Positions 47,068 through 56,013 of a DNA stretch of 64,000 nt are shown here, one piece after another. Position 1 is the stretch's first letter, and each line of letters begins with the position of its first letter. The translations under genes and the position numbers were made by a program. The notes under the pieces are model-generated. The model did no database searches. It was not told where the DNA came from and saw only the letters and a program-made list of their open reading frames with translations. The stretch is taken from NCBI RefSeq assembly GCF_018223745.1, contig NZ_CP073653.1:5134001-5198000 (forward strand), given 5' to 3'. This DNA comes from Clostridium beijerinckii (lineage in GTDB: Bacteria; Bacillota; Clostridia; Clostridiales; Clostridiaceae).

Positions 47068-49059
47068 CTATTTCTTTGCTACATTAATAGCCTTTTTAAC
47101 AACATTTTCTACAGTGAATCCAAATTTCTCGAATAGTATTTCTGCTTTACCTGATGCTCCAAAAGTATCTAAAGATATAACATCTCCATCAAGACCTACA
47201 TATTTGTGCCATCCAAAGCTTGTTAATGCTTCTACTGCAACTCTAGCACGAACTTTATTTGGCATAACTGATTCTTTATAAGCCTCATCTTGAGCATCAA
47301 ATAATTCAAATGATGGCATACTGATAACTCTTGCATCTATTCCTTTAGTTTCTAATTCAGCTGCTGCTTTGTAGATTAATTCTACTTCTGAACCTGATGC
47401 CATTAAAAGTACATCTGGAGTTTCTTTCTTAGAATCTTTTAAGATATATCCTCCCTTTAATGCTCTCTTAGGACAGCCATCATATAGTGGTAACTTTTGT
47501 CTTGTTAATACTAGTGATGTTGGAGTAGTTCCATTAGTCACAGCGTAATACCATGCTGCTGCAGTTTCTTTTGAGTCTGCTGGTCTAAATACTGTCATAT
47601 TTGGCATACTTCTAAGAGCTGCTAATTGTTCTATTGGTTCATGAGTTGGACCGTCTTCCCCTACTCCAATACTATCATGTGTTAAAACATAAGCTACTGG
47701 AAGATTCATAAGAGCTGATAATCTCATAGCACCTTTCATGTAATCACTGAATACAAAGAATGTTGCACAGAATACTTTAAGTCCTCCATGAGCATACATT
47801 CCGTTAGCGATAGCTGCCATAGCATGTTCTCTAACCCCAAAGTGAAGGTTTGATCCGCTTCTATCTTCTGCTGAGAAATCTCCTCTATCGTTCATATGAG
47901 TTTTGTTAGATGGAGCTAAATCTGCTGATCCTCCAATAAAGTTTGGAATTAGTTTAGCTAATCTATTTATCATTATTCCTGAAGATTCTCTTGTAGCCAT
48001 TTCTTTATCAAAGCTCCAAAGTTCTTCGTTGTTTAATAAAGCTTCTTTATCAAGTTCCCCACTCATCCATTTAGTATATTCTGCTGCAAGTTCTGGATAA
48101 GCTTTTTCATATGATTTAAACAACTCATTCCAAGCTTCTTCAGTCTTTTCGCCTTTTGCTATGTGTTCATTCATATTTGTATACACTTCGTCTGGCACGT
48201 AGAATGCAGGCTCAGTCTTCCATCCTAAGTTTTCCTTCATAGCAATTACATTGTCTGCTCCTAAAGGTTCACCATGTGCTGAAGCTTTTCCTTGTTTTGC
48301 TGGACATCCAAAACCAATTTGATTTTTAACTATTATAATAGAAGGTTTTGTTGTTTCTGCTTTAGCTGCTTCTATTGCTTTTTCTATTGTATCTATATCA
48401 TTTCCATCTGCTACATTTAGTACTTGCCATCCATAAGCTTCGTATCTCTTAGCTACATCTTCTCTAAATGCTATGTCTGTATTTCCTTCAATTGAAATAT
48501 TATTTGAATCATATAATACAACTAATTTTCCGAGACCTAAAGTTCCAGCAAGAGATGACGCTTCTCCTGAGATACCTTCCATAAGGCATCCGTCTCCAAC
48601 TATAGCATATGTATAGTGATCAACTACGCTATAATCTGGTTTATTGAATTTTTCTGCAAGATGTGCTTCTGCTATAGCAAAACCTACTGCATTACAAATA
48701 CCTTGTCCAAGTGGTCCTGTTGTTATTTCAACACCTTTTGTATGACCAAACTCTGGATGTCCTGGTGTTAAACTTCCGAATTGTCTAAAGTTTTTAATAT
48801 CTTCAACTGTAAGTCCATATCCAAATAAATGTAGCAATGAATATTCAAGCATTGAACCATGTCCTGCTGATAATACAAATCTATCTCTGTTATCCCATTC
48901 AGGGTTCTTTCCATTATGATTCATCTTTGTCCATAATGTATAAGCCATTGTAGCTGATCCAAGTGGTAAACCTGGATGTCCTGATTTTGATTTTTCAATA
49001 GCATCTGCTGATAATACTCTTATTGCGTTAATAGATAATTTATCTAATTCTCTACTCAT
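47068..49059 (-). CDS. tkt: transketolase
   Basis: The start ATG at 49059 fits the ATGAGGAT site better than the ATG at 49071 and gives MSRELDKLSINAIRVLSAD, typical of the family. The 663-residue, full-length enzyme has the early SKSGHPGLPLG, the TPP-binding GDGCLMEGISGEASSLAG..DSN region, GFGCPAKQGKASAHGEPLG, and the pyrimidine-domain EHAMAAIANGMYAHGG. It swaps two-carbon units between sugar phosphates. Its place next to a transaldolase and hxlA/hxlB-like genes suits a ribulose-monophosphate or pentose cycle. The gap of 622 bases to tal holds an 8-bp tandem repeat and a large palindrome, so co-transcription with tal is uncertain. Confidence 0.96.
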   Translation of the reverse strand: MSRELDKLSINAIRVLSADAIEKSKSGHPGLPLGSATMAYTLWTKMNHNGKNPEWDNRDRFVLSAGHGSMLEYSLLHLFGYGLTVEDIKNFRQFGSLTPGHPEFGHTKGVEITTGPLGQGICNAVGFAIAEAHLAEKFNKPDYSVVDHYTYAIVGDGCLMEGISGEASSLAGTLGLGKLVVLYDSNNISIEGNTDIAFREDVAKRYEAYGWQVLNVADGNDIDTIEKAIEAAKAETTKPSIIIVKNQIGFGCPAKQGKASAHGEPLGADNVIAMKENLGWKTEPAFYVPDEVYTNMNEHIAKGEKTEEAWNELFKSYEKAYPELAAEYTKWMSGELDKEALLNNEELWSFDKEMATRESSGIMINRLAKLIPNFIGGSADLAPSNKTHMNDRGDFSAEDRSGSNLHFGVREHAMAAIANGMYAHGGLKVFCATFFVFSDYMKGAMRLSALMNLPVAYVLTHDSIGVGEDGPTHEPIEQLAALRSMPNMTVFRPADSKETAAAWYYAVTNGTTPTSLVLTRQKLPLYDGCPKRALKGGYILKDSKKETPDVLLMASGSEVELIYKAAAELETKGIDARVISMPSFELFDAQDEAYKESVMPNKVRARVAVEALTSFGWHKYVGLDGDVISLDTFGASGKAEILFEKFGFTVENVVKKAINVAKK

Positions 49060-49177
49060 CTTTATCCTCATTTCATAGACATATTTTTTTATAAGTTCTT
49101 AGTTGTGCTAATTAAGTCCCATGCTGCGCTTCGAATTCATTTCAAACCTGAAATAATCTTAGCTATCCTTCATTATC

Positions 49178-49214
49178 TTTTCAAAAGGTTCCTATTTTAC
49201 CACACCTTTTGAAG
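49178..49214. repeat. inverted repeat downstream of tal / upstream of tkt
   Basis: TTCAAAAGGT pairs with ACCTTTTGAA around a 14-base loop, ending at about 49213. No T-tract follows on the minus strand. It could be a leader structure of tkt mRNA. Confidence 0.4.
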
Positions 49215-49238
49215 TTGTTTTATGTTTTCATTTATAAA

Positions 49239-49310
49239 TTCTTAAATTCCTATATTCTTAAATTCTTTCATTCTTAACTTCTTATATTCTTATATTCTTA
49301 TATTCTTAAG
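49239..49310. repeat. tandem repeat, 9 copies of an 8-bp unit
   Basis: Nine consecutive 8-base units fit the pattern TTCTTAWA, and three in a row (49279-49302) are identical TTCTTATA. The last unit ends in the palindrome TTCTTAAGAA. The period of eight holds without any insertion across 72 bases. It lies upstream of the tkt start by about 180 bases. Confidence 0.85.
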
Positions 49311-49486
49311 AATATATATTTTTATCTCTGTCATTTGGAACATGAATAAATCATAAATGATAGTCATACTTTTGCGAAAGCATTATATCAAAATATTTAT
49401 CCATAAACATTTACACTTTCCTAATTTCAGAATCTAGGCATTATATCTCTAAATTACTCTTCCATTTTCGAAATATATCTGCACTA

Positions 49487-49675
49487 GAAATAAGTAACAT
49501 ATTTTGTGGAGTGTTCATTAGAAATTGTGTTGGTAGTGCTTCTTGATTATAAGTTGTTCCAAATGTGCTTGTTCGGAGCTTGTCTTTGAAGCAAGCATTT
49601 TGAGTGCAACTTATAATCTTAGAAGCACTCAACAAAATTTCTTAGCAACCGGAATCAAAATATGTTTCTTATTTC
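49487..49675. repeat. large imperfect palindrome / candidate structured RNA (copy A)
   Basis: Outer arms 49487-49506 and 49656-49675 pair at 19 of 20 positions. The next arms, 49521-49532 with 49630-49641 and 49535-49543 with 49621-49629, pair well. The inner arms GATTATAAGTTG (49545-49556) and CAACTTATAATC (49607-49618) pair perfectly. The apical loop is AGCTTGTCT (49577-49585). The element ends 6 bases before the tal stop codon. It shares the AAGTTGTTCC..AGCTTGTCT..GTGCAACTT core and the internal CATTAG / AG-AACCG motifs with the element at 61.3 kb. Confidence 0.85.
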
Positions 49676-49681
49676 GACGGA

Positions 49682-50329
49682 CTATTTTCCAAATGCTGCT
49701 GCCCAGTCTGCTTTGAATCTTTCTAATCCTTGATCTGTTAATGGGTGTTTTAGCATTTGCATTACTAAACTATAAGGTACTGTTGATATATCTGCGCCTG
49801 CTTTTGCTGCTTCTATTACATGAATTGGATTTCTCACGCTTGCTGCTATTATTTCTGTTTCTATTCCATGAACTGCAAATATTTCTGCTATATCTCTAAC
49901 TAAATCCATACCTATCATTGAGATGTCATCTACTCTTCCAAGGAATGGGCTTACATATGTTGCTCCTGCATTTGCTGCAAGTAAGCTCTGAGTTGCTGAG
50001 AATATTAATGTTACATTTGTTTTAATTCCTTCACTTGCTAATACTTTAGTTGCCTTTAATCCTTCAGCTGTCATTGGAATCTTTACTATCATATTCTTAT
50101 GAATTGCTGCAATTTCTCTTCCTTCTTTTATCATTCCTTCAGCATCTTCACTTACAACTTCTCCACTTATTGGTCCATCAACTATTTCTGTAATTTCTTT
50201 TATTACTTCATTGAAGTCTCTTCCTTCTTTTGCTATTAATGATGGATTTGTTGTTACACCACATATTACTCCCATTTCATTTGCTTCTTTAATGTGTTCT
50301 ACATTTGCTGTGTCTAAAAAAAATCTCAT
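49682..50329 (-). CDS. tal: short transaldolase / fructose-6-phosphate aldolase (MipB/TalC family)
   Basis: The 215-residue protein starts MRFFLDTANVEHIKEA and has VCGVTTNPSLIAKEG, the Schiff-base Lys in MIVKIPMTAEGLKA, and NVTLIFSATQSLLAANAGA, the pattern of the short transaldolase group. It moves a dihydroxyacetone unit between sugar phosphates, or in some members cleaves fructose-6-phosphate. With hxlA, hxlB and tkt it completes a set for the rearrangement phase of the RuMP cycle. It follows hxlB by 39 bases. GGGGTAG precedes ATG. Confidence 0.93.
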   Translation of the reverse strand: MRFFLDTANVEHIKEANEMGVICGVTTNPSLIAKEGRDFNEVIKEITEIVDGPISGEVVSEDAEGMIKEGREIAAIHKNMIVKIPMTAEGLKATKVLASEGIKTNVTLIFSATQSLLAANAGATYVSPFLGRVDDISMIGMDLVRDIAEIFAVHGIETEIIAASVRNPIHVIEAAKAGADISTVPYSLVMQMLKHPLTDQGLERFKADWAAAFGK

Positions 50330-50368
50330 TTTAATCTACCCCTTTATTAATTATAATTCTTAAAACTA

Positions 50369-50911
50369 TTATTCTACATTGATATGATTTTTTGCTGCTT
50401 CACTATCTGATAAATTATCTCTTCTACTCATTAATAAGCATAAATCATCTAATACTATATGGACAGATTGATCAAATAATGAACTTAGTAGTTGAATTGA
50501 CGAAACACCGGTATCATTCTTTGTTTTTCCTGGAACCTCAAGTACAAGATCTGATACTTCTGCAAGTGGAGAGTCCTTTTTACTTGTAACTCCAACTATA
50601 GTTAAGCCTAAATCCTTTGCTGCTTTTGCATTACTTAGTGTATTTTTTGTTTTTCCAGAACCTGATATTGCAACATATATATCTCCCTTTTTGAGAGCTG
50701 GTGTAATTGTCTCTCCCATAACATAAGAATTATAACCAATATGCACCAAACGCATTGCAAATCCTTTTGCTTGAAATCCGCTACGACCTTCGCCATCTAC
50801 AAAAATCTTTTTTTCTTTTTGGAGTACATCCATTATTTTTTTAATCGCTTCTTCATCAACTTTGCTTATTACATCTTTAATTTCTTCTAATATTTGATCT
50901 ATTACTCTCAT
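50369..50911 (-). CDS. hxlB: 6-phospho-3-hexuloisomerase (HxlB/PHI-like)
   Basis: The 180-residue SIS-domain protein has FVDGEGRSGFQAKGFAMRLVH, YNSYVMGETITPALKKGD, YVAISGSGKTKNTLSNAK and a C-terminal DDLCLLMSRRD. These match PHI, which turns arabino-3-hexulose-6-phosphate into fructose-6-phosphate. Its ATG overlaps the hxlA stop by four bases (ATGA), so the two are translationally coupled, as in known RuMP operons. Length is usual for the family. Confidence 0.9.
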   Translation of the reverse strand: MRVIDQILEEIKDVISKVDEEAIKKIMDVLQKEKKIFVDGEGRSGFQAKGFAMRLVHIGYNSYVMGETITPALKKGDIYVAISGSGKTKNTLSNAKAAKDLGLTIVGVTSKKDSPLAEVSDLVLEVPGKTKNDTGVSSIQLLSSLFDQSVHIVLDDLCLLMSRRDNLSDSEAAKNHINVE

Positions 50912-51531
50912 TTATCTATTACTCCCTTAAACTCTTTTACTTTTTCCACCTTATCATCAGCACTAGTTATTGCTGATCCTACTATAACTAGCTCTATATT
51001 ATATTTATTCAATTCTGGTATGGAATCTAATGTTATTCCTCCTGCAACTGCAATTCTTTTAATTGAAGGAAACTGTTCTTTAAATCGCTTCACTGTTTCA
51101 CCTGGATTAGCTAGTTTTTCTTTATCAATAGAGGAATGTATGCAATAAATAGCACTGCTGAAGTGTGATATTTCCTTAATTTTCTCATCTGAACATTCTA
51201 ATAAATCTATCATCATTGTCCCATTATATTGCTCAGAAACTTCGTGACATTTTTCTATAGTTCCAAGTGATGCACTCCCCATCACAGTTAGAATATCAAA
51301 TCCTTGTTTGAAACCTTGTTTAAATTCATAAGCACCTTCATCACTTGTTTTTATATCTCCTAACATTTGAGATTTACTTTTTTGGCTTGTTATATCTTTT
51401 AATTTAAGAAGTCCATAGTCTTTTATTAAAGATGTTCCAATCTCAATAATATCTGCTAATCCATCAAAAGTTTTAACTAAGTTTTCTGCTTTCTCTAAAG
51501 ACACCCTATCTATTGCAACTTGTAACTTCAT
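50908..51531 (-). CDS. hxlA: 3-hexulose-6-phosphate synthase-like protein (HxlA; OMPDC superfamily)
   Basis: The 207-residue protein is a small barrel of the OMP-decarboxylase superfamily: KLQVAIDRVSLEKA, IIEIGTSLIKDYG, the DxKxxD motif as LGDIKTSDEG, and the phosphate-binding IAVAGGITLDS and LVIVGSAITSADD. HPS condenses formaldehyde with ribulose-5-phosphate. The close relative UlaD/SgbH decarboxylates 3-keto-gulonate-6-phosphate, and sequence alone leaves some doubt. The overlap with hxlB favours HPS. A sugar-acid-type context upstream (KDG-kinase-like, TIM-barrel isomerase) keeps the alternative open. AAGGAGG precedes ATG. Confidence 0.82.
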   Translation of the reverse strand: MKLQVAIDRVSLEKAENLVKTFDGLADIIEIGTSLIKDYGLLKLKDITSQKSKSQMLGDIKTSDEGAYEFKQGFKQGFDILTVMGSASLGTIEKCHEVSEQYNGTMMIDLLECSDEKIKEISHFSSAIYCIHSSIDKEKLANPGETVKRFKEQFPSIKRIAVAGGITLDSIPELNKYNIELVIVGSAITSADDKVEKVKEFKGVIDK

Positions 51532-51549
51532 TTTATCCTCCTTAAATTC

Positions 51550-52515
51550 TTATGAAACTTTTCTTTTATAATTTTTCAAAAAATTATCTAATTCATCTAC
51601 TGTTGGTAATCCCTCATTATCACTTAGATGCATTACTTGAATTCCACCAATAGCGTTTCCTCTTTCTAAAATTTTATTATCTTCAAGATTTTCTAAAATT
51701 CCGCTAATAACTCCTGCTGCAAATCCATCTCCTGCTCCTACTGTATCTAAAACTGGAACTTCAAAGCTTGGACATTCAGCTTCTTTTATTTGTCCATTTT
51801 CTAATTTCTCCCTAGAATACGAACCGGTAGTTCCCATTTTTATAACTACCTTTTTTACACCTTTGTCTAAATAAAAATCAGCAATCTCTTCCTTGTAATC
51901 TTTTCCTGTAAATAATTTTCCTTCGCTGAAACCAGGTAATACAATATCTGATTTAAATGCTAACTCATTAGTCACTTGAATCATCTTTTCCTTGCTCTCC
52001 CATAATACTGGCCTTGGATTAGGGTCAAAAGTAACAAGCATACCATTTTCGTGAGCTTTTTCTATAGCTTTAAATGTTGTTTCTAAAGTTGTTTTGCTTA
52101 ATGCTGGAAAAATTCCTGTGATATGAAGCACCTTTCCATCTGAAAAACTTATTTCATTTAAAATATCTTTAGTTATTCTTGATGCTGCCGCTCCTTTTCT
52201 AAAATATAGTACCTCTGGATCCCCCTCATCAGTTCTATTTTTAAATTGAAATCCTGTTGGTGCTTCTTTATATGTCTTTACAAAAGTTGTATCTATATTT
52301 TCATTTTCTAGATATTTCTTTACATATTGCCCAAATGGATCTTCTCCAACTTGGCTTATATATGTAACTGTATGTCCAAGTCTTCTTAGTCCCATAGCTA
52401 CATTAAGTTCTGCTCCAGCAATTAACCTTGTAAAATGTTCTACGTTGCTAAGATGTTCTTTAGTATCTGCTAAAAACATTACCATTGGTTCACCAATTGT
52501 AATAATCTCACTCAT
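51550..52515 (-). CDS. PfkB-family sugar kinase (2-dehydro-3-deoxygluconokinase-like)
   Basis: The ATG at 52515 is preferred because GAAAGGG precedes it; the longer reading starts at a TTG. The 321-residue protein is a ribokinase-fold enzyme with IITIGEPMVMFLAD, GAELNVAMGLRRLGH, and the catalytic VLDTVGAGDGFAAGVISG anion hole and base. N-terminal features resemble KDG kinases. It would phosphorylate the keto or keto-deoxy sugar made by upstream enzymes, but the substrate is inferred from family only. Gaps to the neighbours are 18 and 25 bases, so it lies in one operon. Confidence 0.88.
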   Translation of the reverse strand: MSEIITIGEPMVMFLADTKEHLSNVEHFTRLIAGAELNVAMGLRRLGHTVTYISQVGEDPFGQYVKKYLENENIDTTFVKTYKEAPTGFQFKNRTDEGDPEVLYFRKGAAASRITKDILNEISFSDGKVLHITGIFPALSKTTLETTFKAIEKAHENGMLVTFDPNPRPVLWESKEKMIQVTNELAFKSDIVLPGFSEGKLFTGKDYKEEIADFYLDKGVKKVVIKMGTTGSYSREKLENGQIKEAECPSFEVPVLDTVGAGDGFAAGVISGILENLEDNKILERGNAIGGIQVMHLSDNEGLPTVDELDNFLKNYKRKVS

Positions 52516-52540
52516 TTTTTTCACCCTTTCCGTTGCCAAT

Positions 52541-53281
52541 CTATAGCAAAATTTTTCTTACTTCCTCTAATTCTCCTCGTATATCTTCATTTCTAATTGG
52601 ATATTCGATCATTACTGGCACATTATTAGATAACTTCTTTAACATTGCCTTCCAATTAATTTGTCCTTCTGACAGTAAAGTTGTAGTAGGCTTATTATTT
52701 AGAAACTCTACATTTTTTAAATGAAATACTGTAATAGCTGAACGTAAAATATCAAATGCATTTTCAGGATCTTCATTCTGCCAATACCAATTGCCTAAGT
52801 CGAAAGTATATCCGATTGGTAATGAATTTTTGTTTATAATATCAATAGCATCTATTACACATTTTAAATTTCCATTTTCAGGAGTTTGATCATTTTCTAT
52901 TGTTACTTTAATCTCAAATTTATAAATAATATCTCTTAATTTTTTTATTTCATCTAAGCTTAACTCTACTAAGTCACCTATATTGAATTTTATGTGACTT
53001 GCCCCCATCAGTTTTGCTTCCTCAAAATAAACATTAATATCTGGATTTAATTTCTTTTCGCAAGCTACTTTCTCCGGAACTGAATAATATAATTCTATTC
53101 CAAATTCTTTAGCTAATTTATTTATAATCGGAATTTCTTCCGCTAAGTTCTTTAGACATTCTCTTCTTATTTCAGCTATATGAACACCTAATGCCTCTAT
53201 TTGCTCTAATATTTGTTCTTGTTTTATCCCTTTATCTAATTCATTTTTAAATACTAATAAATTTATACCTAGTTGATTCAT
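52541..53281 (-). CDS. TIM-barrel sugar isomerase/epimerase (AP-endonuclease 2 family)
   Basis: The start at the ATG 53281 is favoured by GGGGATAGTT; a GTG 12 bases upstream is in frame. The 246-residue protein matches the xylose-isomerase-like barrel: a IEALGVHIAEIRRE helix, GASHIKFNIGDL, KVTIENDQTPENG (metal-binding Glu), GYTFDLGNWYWQ (Asp) and FHLKNVEF (His). These proteins isomerise or epimerise sugars and sugar phosphates with a divalent metal. The substrate is not known. It sits between the LacI and PfkB genes and must belong to the same pathway. Confidence 0.82.
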   Translation of the reverse strand: MNQLGINLLVFKNELDKGIKQEQILEQIEALGVHIAEIRRECLKNLAEEIPIINKLAKEFGIELYYSVPEKVACEKKLNPDINVYFEEAKLMGASHIKFNIGDLVELSLDEIKKLRDIIYKFEIKVTIENDQTPENGNLKCVIDAIDIINKNSLPIGYTFDLGNWYWQNEDPENAFDILRSAITVFHLKNVEFLNNKPTTTLLSEGQINWKAMLKKLSNNVPVMIEYPIRNEDIRGELEEVRKILL

Positions 53282-53293
53282 AACTATCCCCAC

Positions 53294-54343
53294 TTATTTT
53301 TTTATATTTCTTGTTGAGTAATTTAGATGTATTTTAACCGGTATTTCTTCTAAGATAAAATCATCTTTTCTACTTCCATCTATTCTTTCAAATAGTAGCT
53401 TAGCTGCTCTTTCTCCCATTTCATATGGGTTCTCATCTATTGATGTAATTCCTGGGCCAATTAATCGGGCCCATTTCTCCTCAGCAAAACCAAATATACC
53501 AATATCTGCTCCAATTCTTATATTTAAATCATATAAGCATTCTATAAGAACCTTTAAAATTTCATCATTATTTGCAAAGAAACATATATTTTTATCTTTA
53601 TTTTTATTTAGAATATTTTCTATTATTTCTTTTATATCATTTATATCATTTTTTTTGATAATATTAGTTTCTCCTGACGTATTTGCATTTCTAGATAGAA
53701 ATTCTTCCATTGCTTTCTTTCTCTCTATTCTTGAACTTATCCCATTTATGTCTTCTGAAAAATATACATAATGATCATAATCATTCTTTAGTAACTCATC
53801 TAATATGTTTCTTGTTACCTCTGAATTATTCATTGTCACCGAATCATAAATTAATGGATTTATAAATCTATCCAATAATACTATTGGTTTAAAATTATCA
53901 CTATCCTTAAACTCTTGTAAATATTTATAGTTATTACCCGTAGTATTAACTAGTAAACCATCAACTTGGCTATCTAACAGGGATTCTATGTTCTCTCTTT
54001 CTCTCTCTGCTAGATTGTCAGCATTTGTTACAAGTAGCTGATAATTATTTGCTCTACATACGTCATTTATTCCTTTAATTAGTAATGAAGAAAATGGGTT
54101 TCCTATATCTGCAATTGTTACCCCAATTATATTGGAATTTTTAGCTTTTAGTGTTTGAGCTATACGATTTGGCCTATATTTTAATACTTTAATTGCTTCA
54201 TCTATTTTTTCTTGAGTTTCCTGTGACATAAATTCAAAATTTTTGTTTAGATATCTAGATATTGTTGTCTTAGAGACTCCTACATAAGCAGCAACATCTG
54301 CAATTGTTACGTTCTTTTGTTTATCTGTAGAATTTTTCAGCAT
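53294..54343 (-). CDS. LacI-family transcriptional regulator
   Basis: The 349-residue protein has the LacI helix-turn-helix and hinge (VTIADVAAYVGVSKTTISRYL, then RPNRIAQTLK) and a periplasmic-binding-protein-type sugar domain (NIIGVTIADIGNPFSSLLI, VDGLLVNTTG, IGIFGFAEEKWARLIGPGITSID). It probably represses its own operon and the MFS gene, because both promoters carry the same ACCGGT operator. It heads the operon that continues with isomerase, kinase, hxlA, hxlB and tal. ATGGAGG precedes the ATG. Confidence 0.95.
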   Translation of the reverse strand: MLKNSTDKQKNVTIADVAAYVGVSKTTISRYLNKNFEFMSQETQEKIDEAIKVLKYRPNRIAQTLKAKNSNIIGVTIADIGNPFSSLLIKGINDVCRANNYQLLVTNADNLAERERENIESLLDSQVDGLLVNTTGNNYKYLQEFKDSDNFKPIVLLDRFINPLIYDSVTMNNSEVTRNILDELLKNDYDHYVYFSEDINGISSRIERKKAMEEFLSRNANTSGETNIIKKNDINDIKEIIENILNKNKDKNICFFANNDEILKVLIECLYDLNIRIGADIGIFGFAEEKWARLIGPGITSIDENPYEMGERAAKLLFERIDGSRKDDFILEEIPVKIHLNYSTRNIKK

Positions 54344-54494
54344 AACTTATTCCTCCATTCAATACTTTTATTATCAATCTTAACTGTCAAAGATTCAATA
54401 ATTTATGCTACTATTCTCTATTTTTCTTTAACATATTTATTAATCAACTCAATCAGATTAAATCGCTTTAACAATCGTATTCACTATTAGTTTA

Positions 54495-54560
54495 TCGTTT
54501 TAGTTTACCGGTTTCTAAAGTGATAATATAATGTTAAGACTTTCACCAAAAAATGTCAAG
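54495..54560 (-). promoter_or_regulatory. promoter, LacI operator and cre-like site of the lacI-hxl operon
   Basis: On the minus strand: -35 TTGACA (54554-54559), 17-base spacer, -10 TAACAT (54531-54536). The spacer and -10 overlap TGAAAGTCTTAACA (54532-54545), a degenerate cre. An operator with centre ACCGGT (54507-54512) and flanks TAGAAACCGGTAAACT follows. About 70 bases are nearly identical to the MFS promoter at 56.26-56.32 kb. The leader to the ATG is about 185 bases. Confidence 0.8.
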
Positions 54561-54726
54561 CCATTACTAACAATCATTTATATATTAATCTGATTAAGTT
54601 TATTATTCTAGATATCCTTTACAAAAATTTTAAATAAAAGACTTACCTCTATCTCTTAAATATTAAGTCTAGTTTGTATAAGATTCTTTTTATACTATAA
54701 ATTCAATAACCTAATGAATTACTAAT
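54560..54726. other. gap between MFS gene and lacI promoter
   Basis: AT-rich sequence with no ORF. I see no convincing terminator for the MFS gene here, so it may read through into the lacI operon. Confidence 0.35.
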
Positions 54727-56013
54727 TTATGAAGCCTCTACTGCATTTTCTATTTTATTCGATACCTTAGAAGTTTTAACCGCAATCATTAGAAATACTG
54801 ATAACAAAAGTGACCCTGACATAAATATATATGATGCATCTACTGAGCCTGTTATACCATTCAAATATCCTACGACATATGAGCCTGCAAATGATCCTAG
54901 TGCACCCATACTATTGATTAAGGCACTTGCTCCTCCAGATACATTCTTAGGTAATATTTCTGTAATTATTGCAAAAAACGGACCATAAGGTGCATACATA
55001 ACCCCTCCTGCAATTACAAGTAAAATATATGATAACCAAAAGTTTGAAGTCCCAATTAAATATGAACCAAAAAATGCAAATGTACCTATTAATAAGTATG
55101 CCCAAACAAATGTCTTTCTATTTCCGGTACGATCTGAATAATAAGACGATACTAACATCAATACTACTGCTAAAGCATATGGCAATGATGATAGCCAACC
55201 GGCTGAAACAATGCTAATTTGAGGACTTGCCTTTAGAATAGATGGTAACCACATTACAAAACCGTAAACACCTATACTCCAGAAAAAATATTGAAATGAT
55301 AAAATTATTACCTTAGGTGATTTAAATGCTTCTCTATAATTTTTTACTGGTTTTATGCCTTTTTGTTCTTCTTCCATCACCATATCAATATCTTTCTTTT
55401 CCTGTTCAGTTAACCATTTTGCTTCCTTTGGTTTATTATCTGAAAGTTTCAACCAGAAGAACGCCCATAAAATTGGTGGTATTCCTTCAAGTATAAACAT
55501 CCATCTCCATCCTACAGAATTTACTAAATATCCTGATACAATAGACATCCATAAAACAGTAGCTGGATTACCTAAAATTAGAAATGTATTTGCTCTTGAA
55601 CGTTCTTTTTTTGTAAACCAATTACTTAAAAAAATCAACATAGCTGGCATAACAGCACTTTCAATTATTCCAAGTATGAATCTAGTAACCATTAAAACTT
55701 TTACATTCGTTATCAAGCCATTTGAAGCAGCTAATATCCCCCAGAATATTAAACTCCAAAAAACTAATTTTTTAGCACTTTTCTTTTCTGCAAACCATGC
55801 TGCTGGTACTTGAAAAAAGAAATATCCTAAGAAAAATAAGGCGGATAGAAGAGATGCTATCGATGCTGTAATATGCAAAGATTCACCCATACCTCCTGCA
55901 ACACCAAAACTATAATTTGCACGATCCAAGTAAGCTAGGCTATAAGTAATAAATGCTACTGGTATTAATCTTTTCCACCTTTTAGAAGTTAATTGAATAC
56001 TTGATTTATCCAT
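54727..56013 (-). CDS. MFS transporter (anion:cation symporter-like)
   Basis: The start ATG at 56013 is set by GGGAGGATATGAA; the longer reading has no site. The 428-residue protein has 12 hydrophobic segments. Its sequence (KRWKRLIPVAFITYSLAYLD, FFLGYFFFQVPAAWFAEK, RFILGIIESAVMPAML) is typical of the ACS subgroup, which takes up sugar acids and other organic anions with protons. It probably imports the substrate of the downstream operon. Its promoter shares an operator with the lacI gene and adds a perfect cre site, so induction and catabolite repression are predicted. Confidence 0.92.
   Translation of the reverse strand: MDKSSIQLTSKRWKRLIPVAFITYSLAYLDRANYSFGVAGGMGESLHITASIASLLSALFFLGYFFFQVPAAWFAEKKSAKKLVFWSLIFWGILAASNGLITNVKVLMVTRFILGIIESAVMPAMLIFLSNWFTKKERSRANTFLILGNPATVLWMSIVSGYLVNSVGWRWMFILEGIPPILWAFFWLKLSDNKPKEAKWLTEQEKKDIDMVMEEEQKGIKPVKNYREAFKSPKVIILSFQYFFWSIGVYGFVMWLPSILKASPQISIVSAGWLSSLPYALAVVLMLVSSYYSDRTGNRKTFVWAYLLIGTFAFFGSYLIGTSNFWLSYILLVIAGGVMYAPYGPFFAIITEILPKNVSGGASALINSMGALGSFAGSYVVGYLNGITGSVDASYIFMSGSLLLSVFLMIAVKTSKVSNKIENAVEAS

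Noticed and set aside
49441..49635. 64-residue minus-strand ORF downstream of tal
   Set aside because: It lies within the palindromic element, has no ribosome site and no recognisable protein pattern; the DNA is explained by base pairing.
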